Assembly: GCA_963704815.1 (NCBI GenBank)
Contig: CAVPHU010000004.1
Span: 1 to 64,000, forward strand
Direction of reading: 5' to 3'
Origin: DATKWD01 sp963704815
Lineage (GTDB): Bacteria; Actinomycetota; Acidimicrobiia; Acidimicrobiales; Salinilacustritrichaceae
DNA length: 64,000 nucleotides
Translations under genes and position numbers: made by a program
In this document: positions 54,849-63,673 of the stretch, piece by piece
How positions within the stretch are numbered: the stretch's first letter is position 1
How the letters are laid out: each line of letters begins with the position of its first letter
Notes under the pieces: generated by a model
The model's input: only the letters and a program-made list of their open reading frames with translations
Databases searched by the model: none
Told to the model about the DNA's origin: nothing

Positions 54849-55924
54849 GGGGCCCAACCGGCGTAGAAGGGATGGTCGTCACCGATGGGCAACTCGACGT
54901 CGGTGCCCGAAGCGCTCGACCAGTAGAGCGCGGTCAGCAACTGGAGTGCGGCTCGGGCGTCGTCGAGCGACACCGGCAGCGGCCCACCGGCGCGAACCGC
55001 CTCGGCCATGCGGGCGAACTGGCCCTTGTACAGCTCGGGCTGCGGCTCGAAGGTGGCCAGCGCGGCCGCAATCGCCGCGTCGTCCTCGTCGCTGTCGCCC
55101 ACGAACGACCACGGCTCGCGATGGTTCTGGTAGGGCGAGGTGTTGCTCTCGGCACTGAGGTGCTCGAAGCAGAACCGATGGCGGCTGATCTCCTCGGACG
55201 AGCCCAGGGTCGCCGACATGGTGACGTAGGAGCCGTCGGCCATCTCGAGCGACACCGAGGCGGTGTCCTCGGTCTCGATGGTGTTCACCCGGGTCGATGT
55301 CCGGGCGAAGGCGCGGGCCGGCGGGCCCTGCACGAGCGTCACCATGTCGAGGGCGTGGATGCTGTGCGACAGCAGGATCCCGCCGATCTCGGTGGCGTGC
55401 CGTCCGCGCCAGGCCACGTCGTAGTAGTCGGCTCGGCGGCGCCACGAGACGTCGACGCTCCCGGTGTGGCAGGCGCCCGTGACGCCGGCGTCGACGAGGT
55501 GGACGAGCTTCTGGAGGCCGCGGCCGTAGCGGTACTGGAAGATCGGCATCACCCAGCAGCCGGTCTCCTCCTCGGTGGCGGCCAGCACGTCGAGATCGGC
55601 GAGCGATCCCACGACCGGCTTCTCGCAGACGACGTTCTTGCCGGCCCGGAGGGTGGCAGTGATCTGGTCGAGGTGGAGGAACGGCGGCGTTGCCAGGCTG
55701 ACGATGTCGATGTCGTCGCGAGCCAGCACGTCGTCGAGCCCCGACGCAGCCTCGGCCTCGGTGAACCCCTGGACGAACTCGACCCGCGAGCGGTCGGGGT
55801 CGGCCGCGACCGCGATGGTGAAGTCGTCGGGCAGCCGCCGGTAGCCGTCAGCGTGAGCGGCGCCGACGCCCAACCCGACGATGCCGACGCGCAGCGGATC
55901 GTTCGTACCGGCCGACGTGGTCAT
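54845..55924 (-). CDS. Gfo/Idh/MocA-family oxidoreductase
   Basis: The 359-residue protein has the NAD-binding GIVGLGVGAAHADGYRRLP, EKP motif in VVCEKPVVGSLADLD, and the GGILLSHSIHALDMV active-site region of the family. It is probably an inositol- or sugar-type dehydrogenase or lyase; the substrate is unknown. With the coupled cupin it resembles small sugar-metabolism operons. The start at 55924 (MTTSAGTNDPLRVG) is preferred to the upstream codon at 55933. Confidence 0.85.
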   Translation of the reverse strand: MTTSAGTNDPLRVGIVGLGVGAAHADGYRRLPDDFTIAVAADPDRSRVEFVQGFTEAEAASGLDDVLARDDIDIVSLATPPFLHLDQITATLRAGKNVVCEKPVVGSLADLDVLAATEEETGCWVMPIFQYRYGRGLQKLVHLVDAGVTGACHTGSVDVSWRRRADYYDVAWRGRHATEIGGILLSHSIHALDMVTLVQGPPARAFARTSTRVNTIETEDTASVSLEMADGSYVTMSATLGSSEEISRHRFCFEHLSAESNTSPYQNHREPWSFVGDSDEDDAAIAAALATFEPQPELYKGQFARMAEAVRAGGPLPVSLDDARAALQLLTALYWSSASGTDVELPIGDDHPFYAGWAP

Positions 55925-55976
55925 CGCGGGCACCGTAGCGGTGCGCGGATCGGCCGGTTTCGGGTACGAGCGGAGG

Positions 55977-56459
55977 TCAGCCGGCCGGCTCGAACCGCCA
56001 CCGGCCGGTCTGGCGGAACCCTTCCCGGCCGGCCCAGCCCGACGACCGCCAGGCGATCACCTTCGCCGGCTGCACCACGTCGAACACCCCGTATTCGTCG
56101 ACGTCGTAGTTCCAGTCGTACTTCCGGTCGTAGGCCTCGCAGATCTCGCGATCGCCGCCGTGACCGACGACCGATCCCTCGACGATCACCACGTCGGTCG
56201 CTCCGCCCAGGTGAACCGTGACGTCGCGGTCGGTCTCGAGTGCGGCCTTGATCGATGGGCTGCCGATGCTCAGGTACAGCGACTCGTCGCTCCACACGCC
56301 CCACACCGGCCGGGGATGGGGATGCCCCGCGGCCTTGGCGACCACCCAGTACGCACCGGCGTCGGTGAGTTGGCCGTCGACCCAGTCCCAGGCCAACGGA
56401 GGTTCCTCCGAGGGAGCTCCGTACATCACCAACCGTTCGGCCCGGGGCACGGCTCGCAC
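55977..56459 (-). CDS. PNPOx-like / split-barrel flavin- or F420-binding protein
   Basis: The 160-residue protein shows the FMN-binding split-barrel pattern AYWVVAKAAGHPHPRPVWGVW followed by LYLSIGSPSIKAALETDRDV and VVIVEGSV. Relatives bind FMN, F420 or heme, and many in actinobacteria are F420-dependent. GTG 56459 is used as start; Met at 56426 is an alternative. Confidence 0.75.
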   Translation of the reverse strand: MRAVPRAERLVMYGAPSEEPPLAWDWVDGQLTDAGAYWVVAKAAGHPHPRPVWGVWSDESLYLSIGSPSIKAALETDRDVTVHLGGATDVVIVEGSVVGHGGDREICEAYDRKYDWNYDVDEYGVFDVVQPAKVIAWRSSGWAGREGFRQTGRWRFEPAG

Positions 56460-56477
56460 CGTATCGAAGGCGTCGGG

Positions 56478-57032
56478 TCAGGGCCGGCCGGTCTCGCTCA
56501 CGTCGTCGAAGCCTTCCTGGCACGACGCGCCGGGTTCGGGGGAATGGGCACCCGAGCTCGCCGCCTCGATGAACTGGGAGACGCGGGGATCGTTCACGTC
56601 ATCGACCACGAGCCGGTGCTTCCAGGCCACGGCCTCGAGCACGTCGACGTCGGGGTGGGGCGAGGCGATCGTGCGGCCGTCGCCGGACTCGAACAACTCG
56701 CGCACCGTCGCCACCTCGGCGGCCGACAGGTCGGGGCTGTAGGCGAGCCAGACCACGCCGTGTTCCATCGAGTGCACCGCGGTCTCGTCGAAGATCGGGG
56801 CCTCGTAGAAGTCGCAGTTCTGCCAGATGGGGTTGTGGTCGCCACCGGACGGCGGGCTGTCGGGATAGTCGAGATCGCCCTGGATGTGGTCGGCCCCGGT
56901 GACGGCTTCGACGACCACGCCGTCGATCGACTCGAGGTCGCTGCTCGCGCCCCCGCCATCGCCGCTGTCGCTTCCGCACGCGGTGAACACGAGCGCGGCC
57001 ACGATCGGAAGAGCGGCGAGCCGGATGTGCAC
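56478..57032 (-). CDS. DUF3105 lipoprotein
   Basis: The 184-residue protein has a lipoprotein signal (IRLAALPIVAALVFTAC, lipobox FTAC) and a DUF3105 domain (YPDSPPSGGDHNPIWQNC, VHSMEHGVVWLAYSP). The His-rich SMEHG pattern may bind metal. DUF3105 proteins are exported in actinobacteria and of unknown function. GTG 57032 is favoured over TTG 57044. Confidence 0.8.
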   Translation of the reverse strand: MHIRLAALPIVAALVFTACGSDSGDGGGASSDLESIDGVVVEAVTGADHIQGDLDYPDSPPSGGDHNPIWQNCDFYEAPIFDETAVHSMEHGVVWLAYSPDLSAAEVATVRELFESGDGRTIASPHPDVDVLEAVAWKHRLVVDDVNDPRVSQFIEAASSGAHSPEPGASCQEGFDDVSETGRP

Positions 57033-57092
57033 CACCCAATGCAACCACGTCGGACGGCGACGGTGGGGGTCGGGCCGGGTCGATCTCGATGG

Positions 57093-57890
57093 TCAGGCGT
57101 GCGCCGTGACGATGTGGGCCGGCGCGTCGAACACCATCTCGCCGGAATCGACCACGTAGGACCCGAGGGCATCGTCGGCCTCGACGAGAATCTGCTCGAT
57201 CAGGTCTTCCTCGAGTTCGACGCCCATGACCGGCAGCCAGCCGCGCAGGTCGGCCTCGACCATCGAGCGCACGCTCGGAAACCGAGCGGTCCCCTGGCGA
57301 GTCTCGAGCGAGATCGACGAGGCACCGGCCTCCTCGAACAACCGGCGCAACTCGGCGGGGTCGCCGAGCACGAACGGGGCACGCAGCGCGTCAGCCGCAG
57401 CCGGACCGGCCAGCCGCTCCAACAGGTCGACCGAGATCGGGTAGGCGTCGGACCGGTCGAGGGATTCCCAGACGGCAACGGCGATGCCGGCCCCGGGCTT
57501 GGCACAGCGCAGCAGTTCGGTGATCGCTTGGACCCGATCCGGGAAGAACATGAGGCCGAACTGGCTGACGACGGCGTCGAAGACACCATCGTCGAAGGGG
57601 AGCCGGCCGGCGCCACCCTCGGTCCAGGTCACGCGAGGCTCGAGTTGCTCGGCGACCGCCAGCATGCCCGGATCGATGTCAAGCCCCGTCACCGCACCGG
57701 TCGGGCCGACTCGACCCACCGCTTCGCGAGCCACGACGCCGGTTCCGCACGCCACGTCGAGCACGGAGTCGCCGTCGGTCACGCCCGCAGCATCGAGCAT
57801 CGGAGCAGCCCACTGCCGAAACAGGGCGTCGACGTGCAGGCGTTCGTAGGCCCACGCACCTTCAACCGCCGGATCGAGCGGCTCAGCCAT
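57093..57890 (-). CDS. Class I SAM-dependent methyltransferase (UbiE-like)
   Basis: The 265-residue protein has motif I LDVACGTGVVAREA, motif II TGLDIDPGMLAVA and post-motif SQFGLMFFPDRV. It is a free-standing small-molecule methyltransferase of the UbiE/COQ5 type with unknown substrate. It stands alone, 77 bp upstream of pyrE in the same direction. Confidence 0.82.
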   Translation of the reverse strand: MAEPLDPAVEGAWAYERLHVDALFRQWAAPMLDAAGVTDGDSVLDVACGTGVVAREAVGRVGPTGAVTGLDIDPGMLAVAEQLEPRVTWTEGGAGRLPFDDGVFDAVVSQFGLMFFPDRVQAITELLRCAKPGAGIAVAVWESLDRSDAYPISVDLLERLAGPAAADALRAPFVLGDPAELRRLFEEAGASSISLETRQGTARFPSVRSMVEADLRGWLPVMGVELEEDLIEQILVEADDALGSYVVDSGEMVFDAPAHIVTAHA

Positions 57891-57967
57891 GGAGTCCCCC
57901 CTGGGTCGGAGTCTTCAGAACGGTAGTCGCACCGGCCGCCGCGGGCGGGGGGCCGGGCCTTGCCGGG

Positions 57968-58486
57968 TCAGCTCAGGTCGGCCGCGGTGAACAGCGAGAT
58001 GAGGTCGAGGTCGGCCTCGGCGAGGCGGTGGGTTCCCTCGCTTCGGTCGATGACACACAGCACGGCCAGAATGTCGGCGCCTCGATCGCGCAAGTCGGCA
58101 GCCGAAGCCAAAACCTGACCACCGGTGGTGATGACGTCTTCGACGACGAGGACCTTGCGACCGTCGATGTCGGCGCCCTCGGCCAGCTTGGCCGTGCCGT
58201 AGCTCTTGGCCTCCTTGCGAACGAAGGCGGCCGGGAGCCCCGTCTGCAACGACAGCGCGGTGGCCACCGGCACCCCTCCGAGTTCCAGTCCGGCGAGCAC
58301 CTCGGTCTCGGCCGGCACGAGCGGAGCCGCCAACTCGGCCACCTCACGCAGCAGACCCGGGTCGGCCTCGAAGAGGTACTTGTCGAAGTACGTGGTGGCG
58401 GTCTGCCCGGAACGCAGGGTGAAGTTGCCGGTCAGCCGACAGACATCGCCGATGCGCTCGGCGAGGGAGGGGTGCGAATCTGCCAT
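57968..58486 (-). CDS. pyrE: Orotate phosphoribosyltransferase
   Basis: The 172-residue enzyme has LRSGQTATTYFDKYLFEADP, KEAKSYGTAKLAEG and the PRPP-binding loop KVLVVEDVITTGGQ. It makes OMP from orotate and PRPP in pyrimidine synthesis. ATG 58486 follows a GGGGGGATGG region; longer frames upstream cross the palindrome and are not coding. It ends near a methyltransferase gene and is not in a pyr operon here. Confidence 0.9.
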   Translation of the reverse strand: MADSHPSLAERIGDVCRLTGNFTLRSGQTATTYFDKYLFEADPGLLREVAELAAPLVPAETEVLAGLELGGVPVATALSLQTGLPAAFVRKEAKSYGTAKLAEGADIDGRKVLVVEDVITTGGQVLASAADLRDRGADILAVLCVIDRSEGTHRLAEADLDLISLFTAADLS

Positions 58487-58565
58487 CCCCCCCAGCCTCG
58501 CCCACCCGTCGACGGCGTGCGAACATCCTCGACCGCAGACGACCTCCGAGCCACCTCCGATCTCA

Positions 58566-58600
58566 GTCCGGTTTGGGCCGGTATCTGGTCGAAACCGGAC
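58566..58600. repeat. Dispersed 35-bp palindrome, copy 3
   Basis: GTCCGGTTT at the left pairs with AAACCGGAC at the right (nine perfect pairs), with a partly paired interior and flanks GATCTCA and AAAGATC. It lies 77 bp beyond the stop of the MarR gene and 80 bp upstream of the pyrE start. Confidence 0.85.
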
Positions 58601-58676
58601 AAAGATCCGTGGCTGCGGGCTCTGACAGGGTGCCGGCCGGTCGGTCCTTCGGCCCACAGATGCCGGAAGGCGGGGG

Positions 58677-59180
58677 TCAGGTGGGGGTGCTGGCGTCGCC
58701 GGCTGCTGCTCGGAACCGGGCCAGCACCGCGACCAAGGTGTCGACATCACGGGCAGGCAGTTCGAGCGCCCGGAACACCTCGTTGACCGACTCGGTGGCC
58801 TCGGCGACCAGCGACCGTCCTTCAGCGGTGACCGTCGCCAGCGTGATACGGCCGTCCGAGGGGTGGTCGTTCCTCGCCACGAGGCCGTCGCGCTCGAGAC
58901 GGTCGACGGCGTTGGTGATCGAGCCCGCTCCGACCTGGAGCCGATCGCTCATCTTGCCCAGCGGCAACGAGCCGGTTCGAGTGAAGGCCAGGAGGCGGAG
59001 CGCCTCGAAGCGGGCGAAGGTGAGGCCGAACGGGGCGAGCGCCTTCTCGATGCGCCCGAGCACGATCTGCTCGGCGCGCACGATCGAGGTGACCGCGGCC
59101 ATGGCCGGTGCCACGTCGCCCCAGCCGTGGGTGCGCCACTGACGTTCGGCTTCGGCGATGGGATCGAAGTCGAGGCTCAC
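58677..59180 (-). CDS. MarR-family transcriptional regulator
   Basis: The 167-residue winged-helix protein shows FARFEALRLLAFTRTGSLPL, DRLQVGAGSITNAVDRLERD (recognition helix and wing region) and LVARNDHPSDGRITLATVT (DxRxxxxxLT box). GTG 59180 overlaps the stop of the upstream B12-subunit gene (GTGA), so it is co-expressed with the mutase genes and may control them or a linked pathway. Confidence 0.88.
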   Translation of the reverse strand: MSLDFDPIAEAERQWRTHGWGDVAPAMAAVTSIVRAEQIVLGRIEKALAPFGLTFARFEALRLLAFTRTGSLPLGKMSDRLQVGAGSITNAVDRLERDGLVARNDHPSDGRITLATVTAEGRSLVAEATESVNEVFRALELPARDVDTLVAVLARFRAAAGDASTPT

Positions 59181-59584
59181 GTCCGGCCGGCGGCCCGACG
59201 GACGGCGATGGCCACCTCGTCCGACGACGCGCCCGGCGTGAGGATCTCGGCGACGCCGGCCTGGACCATGACCGGCACGTCGTCGTCGGGCACGATGCCA
59301 CCGATCACGACGGCGGTGTCGAGGCCGGCATCGCGCACGGCCTGCACCATCTTCGGACCGAGGGTCAGGTGGCCGCCGTTGAGCATCGAGATCCCGATGA
59401 CGTCGGCATCCTCCTGCTCGGCGGCCGAGATCACCGACTCGGTGGTCTGGCGCAGCCCCAGGTAGATGACCTCGAACCCGGCGTCGCGCAGCATCCGGGC
59501 CACGACCTTCAGCCCCCGGTCGTGACCGTCGAAGCCCAGCTTCGCCAGCACGACCCGGACCGGTACCTCGGTCTCCTCACTCAT
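59177..59584 (-). CDS. Cobalamin-binding small subunit of acyl-CoA mutase
   Basis: This 135-residue protein is a stand-alone B12-binding domain with the base-off motif DGHDRG (His21 coordinates cobalt), ISMLNGGHLTLGP and VIGGIVPDDD. It supplies the cobalamin domain for the separate large subunit encoded 85 bp upstream. The arrangement matches IcmB-type two-subunit mutases. Confidence 0.9.
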   Translation of the reverse strand: MSEETEVPVRVVLAKLGFDGHDRGLKVVARMLRDAGFEVIYLGLRQTTESVISAAEQEDADVIGISMLNGGHLTLGPKMVQAVRDAGLDTAVVIGGIVPDDDVPVMVQAGVAEILTPGASSDEVAIAVRRAAGRT

Positions 59585-59669
59585 CGCAGGCTCGGCCCGC
59601 AGACGTGCGCCGACAACTCGGTCAGCACGACGCGGCGACGTCGTCGGATCCCGGGGTGGGTGGCACGCA

Positions 59670-61298
59670 TCAGATGCCGGCCGGTTCGACGTAGGTGCCG
59701 AACACCGTCTCGAGGGCAGCGACGATCTCGCCCTCGGTGGCGTAGGTGCGCACCGCCTCGATCAGGGACGGCATGACGTTGACGTCGGGACGTTCGGCCG
59801 CGGCGACGACCGCGGCCAAGGCTGCGTCGACGGCCGCCTGATCGCGCTCGCCCTTGATCTGCTCGAGCCGCTTGAGCTGGTACTCCTCGACCTCGGGCCC
59901 GATCTGGAGGATCGGCACCTTGTCATCGGAGCCCTCGGTGAAGCCGTTCACGCCCACCACGATGCGGCGACCGCTGTTGACCCTGCGCTCGAAGTCGTAG
60001 GCCGAGTCGGCGATGGCGCCGACGAAGTAGCCGTTGTCGATGCCGGCGTACACCCCTTCGAGCATCGAGCCGTTCCCCAGATCGTCGAGATGGGCGAAGA
60101 TCTCCTCGGCCTGACGCTCCATCTCGTCGGTCATCCACTCGACGAAGGGTGCGCCGCCGAGTGGGTCGGCGACGCTGGCCACGCCCGTCTCGTGGGCGAC
60201 GATCTGCTGGGTGCGCAGAGCGATGCGGGCGGCGTCCTCGGTGGGAAGGGCGAGCGCCTCGTCGAAGCTGTCGGTGTGGAGCGACTGGGTGCCACCGAGC
60301 ACCCCGGCCAGCGCCTGGAGCGCCACCCGGGCGATGTTGTTCTCGGGCTGCTGGGCGGTGAGCGACACGCCCGCGGTCTGGGTGTGGAAGCGGCACAGCA
60401 TCGACTTCTCGTCCTGCGCGCCGTAGCGCTCCTTCATCCAGCGGGCCCAGATACGCCGGGCGGCCCGGAACTTGCCGATCTCCTCGAAGAAGTCGAGGTG
60501 GCTGTTGAAGAAGAAGCTCAGCCGCGGGCCGAAGTCGTCGACGTCGAGTCCGGCCGCGATCGCCGCTTCGACGTAGGCGAACCCGTTGGCCAGGGTGAAC
60601 GCCAACTCTTCGGCCGCCGTCGACCCGGCTTCGCGGATGTGGTAGCCCGAGATCGACACCGGGTGCCACCGGGGCATCTCGGCCGAGGTGAACCGCATCA
60701 TGTCGGTCACCAGCCGAACCGACGGGCGCGGCGGGAAGATGTACTCCTTCTGCGCCTGGTACTCCTTGAGGATGTCGTTCTGAATCGTGCCGGCCAGCCG
60801 GGTGCGCTCGACCCCGGTCTTCTCGGCCACTGCGACATACATGGCCATCAGGATCGGCGCCGGACCATTGATCGTCATCGACGTCGACACGTCGGCGAGG
60901 TCGATGCCGGCGAAGAGGTCCTCCATGTCGGCGAGCGTGTCGACGGCCACGCCGGCCTTGCCCACCTCGCCGAGCGCCCACTCGTGGTCGGAATCTCGGC
61001 CCATCAGCGTCGGCATGTCGAACGCCGTCGACAGGCCGGTGCCACCATGGCGCAGCAGTTCCTTGAACCGGGCGTTGGTGTCCTCGGCCGTGCCGAACCC
61101 GGCGAACATGCGCATCGTCCACAGCCTCGACCGGTACATCGAGGCATAGGGCCCACGGGTGTAGGGGTACTGCCCGGGGTAGGGGCCGTCGCCGTAGACG
61201 GGGTCGACCGGCACCCCGGACATCGTCTCGAAGTCGGCATCTCGAAGCGTCGAAGCCTCGTACGCCGCCTTCCACCGCTCCTGCGCGTCGTCGTTCAC
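59670..61298 (-). CDS. Acyl-CoA mutase large subunit (methylmalonyl-/isobutyryl-CoA mutase family)
   Basis: The 542-residue protein has GPYASMYRSRLWTMRMFAGF, STAFDMPTLMGRDSDHEWA, VSISGYHIREAGSTAAEEL and RFHTQTAGVSLTAQQPENN of the B12-dependent mutase TIM barrel, with no cobalamin domain. It rearranges the carbon skeleton of an acyl-CoA by a radical route. At the position of the Arg that holds the methylmalonyl carboxylate, the sequence reads EYQAQKEYIFPP, so a Gln is likely there, as in isobutyryl-type enzymes. GTG 61298 is the start. It is divergent from the His-rich membrane gene. Confidence 0.88.
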   Translation of the reverse strand: MNDDAQERWKAAYEASTLRDADFETMSGVPVDPVYGDGPYPGQYPYTRGPYASMYRSRLWTMRMFAGFGTAEDTNARFKELLRHGGTGLSTAFDMPTLMGRDSDHEWALGEVGKAGVAVDTLADMEDLFAGIDLADVSTSMTINGPAPILMAMYVAVAEKTGVERTRLAGTIQNDILKEYQAQKEYIFPPRPSVRLVTDMMRFTSAEMPRWHPVSISGYHIREAGSTAAEELAFTLANGFAYVEAAIAAGLDVDDFGPRLSFFFNSHLDFFEEIGKFRAARRIWARWMKERYGAQDEKSMLCRFHTQTAGVSLTAQQPENNIARVALQALAGVLGGTQSLHTDSFDEALALPTEDAARIALRTQQIVAHETGVASVADPLGGAPFVEWMTDEMERQAEEIFAHLDDLGNGSMLEGVYAGIDNGYFVGAIADSAYDFERRVNSGRRIVVGVNGFTEGSDDKVPILQIGPEVEEYQLKRLEQIKGERDQAAVDAALAAVVAAAERPDVNVMPSLIEAVRTYATEGEIVAALETVFGTYVEPAGI

Positions 61299-61370
61299 GG
61301 ACGAGACGATACTTCAACGTCGAAGTACTCGCCCTTTACGGTCGGCCCGTTCCGGAGGACACTTGGCGGT

Positions 61371-62657
61371 GTGAAAGCCACGTCGAGCCATCCGTTCCTC
61401 ATTCTCGCCGCAGCATGTTCGGCCGCCGCCGGCATGATCCACGCGGGCGCCGCCGGCTCGCACGCCGAGTTGGGAACACTGGCGGTGCTCTACGCCATCG
61501 TGGCCGTGCTCCAGGTGGCATGGGCCGTCGCCGCGGTCACCCGGGGCGGGCGCACCATCATCATGGCCGGCCTCGCCCTGCAGATCGTCACGTTCGGCGC
61601 CTGGGTCGTCAGCCGGATCTCGGGGATCTCGTTCATCTCCGGGCTGGAGGAACAGCTGTCCATCGGCTTCCAGGACGGGATGGTCGCCGCGTTCGAGTTC
61701 GTCGCCATCATCGGCTGTCTGGTGGCCCTCGGCGTGAAGGCCACCGGCAAGGTGTGGCGACCGGTCGCCGGCGCCGTCGGCGCCCTTGCGCTGATCGCCG
61801 CCGTTCCCGCCATGGCGGCTGAGCACGACCACGGCTCACACGCCCACGACGAGACGGCGGCGAGTCACGACGACCATCCCGACGACGACCATGCCGGCGA
61901 TGCAGCGCACGACCACGGTGACGAGAAAGCGGTCAACGATCACGGCATGACCGAGGCCGAGCACGAAGCCATGTTGGCCGCCGCGTCCGAACGGGTCGGC
62001 AAGACCTCCGAAGAGCTCGGCTATCCGTCGCAGTTCGCCATGTGGTTCGACGACCCGTCGCTCACCGCCGAGCAGATCGAAGCGGCCGAGACCCTGCTCG
62101 TCGAGACCAACGAGGCCATGAAGGCCTTCCCCGACGAGCAGTCGGTCAAGGACGCCGGCTACGTCTCGATCGGCGACAGCGTCACGGGCTGGGAGCACTA
62201 CATCAACATCGGCTTCATCGGCACCCAGGAGACGTTGAACCCCGACGCCATCGAGTCGATCGTGCTGAAGGTCAATCCCGACGGCACGAAGGACGTCGCC
62301 TCGGCGATGTACCTGATGACCAACGGCACCATGGCCGACGCCCCCGACATCGCCGGCGACCTCACCCAGTGGCACGACCACCAGAACCTGTGCTGGATCG
62401 GCGTCCAGGTCGTGGGCACCACCGACGCCACCGGCTCGTGCGAGGCCGGCACCTTCCGGGCCACGGCACCGATGATCCACGTCTGGATGATCGAGCACCC
62501 GTGCGGCCCGTTCGCCGGCATCGAGGGCTCACACGGCGAGGGCTGCGATCACGGCCACGGTGACCACGGCGGCGAAGAAGCCGAGCCCCAGGCCGCCACC
62601 GCCGGCGAACCCGACGTCCCCGACGGTCACGACAACAGCGACGGCCACCACGACTGA
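61371..62657 (+). CDS. His-rich membrane protein with extracytoplasmic domain
   Basis: From GTG 61371 (428 aa) there are four membrane segments up to about residue 145. A His/Asp-rich segment (EHDHGSHAHDETAASHDDHP and further repeats) follows. An ordered domain of about 200 residues contains GYPSQFAMWFDDPSL and SIGDSVTGWEHYINIGF with acidic and His residues, and a second His-rich tail ends in DGHHD. The His clusters suggest binding of zinc, copper or nickel at the outer face. The family is not recognised. GGAGG lies 13 bases before the start, a long spacing. Confidence 0.65.
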   Translation: MKATSSHPFLILAAACSAAAGMIHAGAAGSHAELGTLAVLYAIVAVLQVAWAVAAVTRGGRTIIMAGLALQIVTFGAWVVSRISGISFISGLEEQLSIGFQDGMVAAFEFVAIIGCLVALGVKATGKVWRPVAGAVGALALIAAVPAMAAEHDHGSHAHDETAASHDDHPDDDHAGDAAHDHGDEKAVNDHGMTEAEHEAMLAAASERVGKTSEELGYPSQFAMWFDDPSLTAEQIEAAETLLVETNEAMKAFPDEQSVKDAGYVSIGDSVTGWEHYINIGFIGTQETLNPDAIESIVLKVNPDGTKDVASAMYLMTNGTMADAPDIAGDLTQWHDHQNLCWIGVQVVGTTDATGSCEAGTFRATAPMIHVWMIEHPCGPFAGIEGSHGEGCDHGHGDHGGEEAEPQAATAGEPDVPDGHDNSDGHHD

Positions 62658-62678
62658 CCCCCCACCCCACGGATCCTT

Positions 62679-62713
62679 GTGCGCTTCTGACCATTGTCTG
62701 GCCTGAACCGGAC
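62679..62713. repeat. Dispersed 35-bp palindrome, copy 4 (degenerate left arm)
   Basis: The right half GGCCTGAACCGGAC with flank AGAGATC matches copy 2, while the left arm is decayed (GTGCGCTTC). The outer flanks GGATCCTT and AGAGATCC are still roughly inverted. It lies 22 bp after the His-rich membrane protein stop and 100 bp from the next, convergent, gene. Confidence 0.7.
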
Positions 62714-62812
62714 AGAGATCCGAACTGTCTTGCAGTCAGGTGCGTAGATCGACTCGACCTCGACCGCCAACAGCAGGACCACCATCACCCGCAACGGACG
62801 GGCGGCTGGCCC

Positions 62813-63673
62813 TCACCGCAGTTGGTCGACGTAGGTCTCGGTTCCGGGGAGGGTGGGGATGAACGGGGCCGACAGGACGATCGAACCCAGGCCGCCGGCG
62901 GCGATGCGCTGGGCGTTCGGGGCGAAGTGATCGGCCCAGCACTCGCGTGGATCGACGTCGAGGAAGTGCAGCAGCGTCAGCCGTCGGTCGAGCGCAGGCG
63001 TGTCGAGCACCTTCACGCCTTCCCCTTTGCGGACCGGCATCGGAATGGGTTCCCAACGAAGTGACATCGCAACCGGTCCGGAGGTGACCGGCGGCAGGTA
63101 CTCATCGGCGAGCCAGGCGTCGAGATCGTCGCGCTCGACTCCCTCGTCGGCATCGACGACCTCCATCACCAGGCCCTCGTACGGCAGGTCGAGGGCGTGG
63201 ATGTCGCGCGGCCCACCCTCATCGCGGTAGGTCGGCCCGTTGTAGTACTGGAAGTTGGTGAAGACGTGGGTGCGGTGCTCGTCGAAGCCGCGACCGTCGG
63301 CATTCAGCCGATTGTTGGTGGCGGCCGCCCAGTAGAACTGCTCCTTGTAGCGGCCCTCGACGAGCCAGTAGGTCGACAGGTAGCAGCCGGCGGTCACGGG
63401 GTCGGCGATCGGCGACTCGTCGGGGATCCGCAGCAGTTGGAGCTCGCGGGTCGCCACCCACCTCCGCCCGGCGAACACCCAGGGGAACGCCATGGCGCCC
63501 GAGATGTAGTGGTCGTCTTCGTACCAGCGGTTGTAGGCAGCCTCGTGACCGACGTGCGGCTCGACGAGGGTGATCAGTGCCGAACCGATCTTGGCCGCGT
63601 AGGGACCCTCGCCGGGCAGCGTGGCCCAGTCCTGAGAAGGTCGGTCGGTGCGGGTCTTGTCGAGGCTCGTCAC
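62813..63673 (-). CDS. Two-repeat dimeric alpha/beta-barrel (EthD-like) protein
   Basis: The 286-residue protein has two ferredoxin-like repeats, one with YNRWYEDDHYISGAMAFPWV and one with LDAWLADEYLPPVTSGPVAM, in the style of EthD-like dimeric alpha/beta barrels. Function is unknown. GTG 63673 is chosen because it overlaps the glnS stop (GTGA), which rules out the longer frame inside glnS as the main start and shows coupling with glnS. Confidence 0.65.
   Translation of the reverse strand: MTSLDKTRTDRPSQDWATLPGEGPYAAKIGSALITLVEPHVGHEAAYNRWYEDDHYISGAMAFPWVFAGRRWVATRELQLLRIPDESPIADPVTAGCYLSTYWLVEGRYKEQFYWAAATNNRLNADGRGFDEHRTHVFTNFQYYNGPTYRDEGGPRDIHALDLPYEGLVMEVVDADEGVERDDLDAWLADEYLPPVTSGPVAMSLRWEPIPMPVRKGEGVKVLDTPALDRRLTLLHFLDVDPRECWADHFAPNAQRIAAGGLGSIVLSAPFIPTLPGTETYVDQLR

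Noticed and set aside
61299..61370. Cobalamin riboswitch upstream of the mutase operon
   Set aside because: The leader is only 72 bp and shared with a divergent gene; no B12-box-like sequence is visible.
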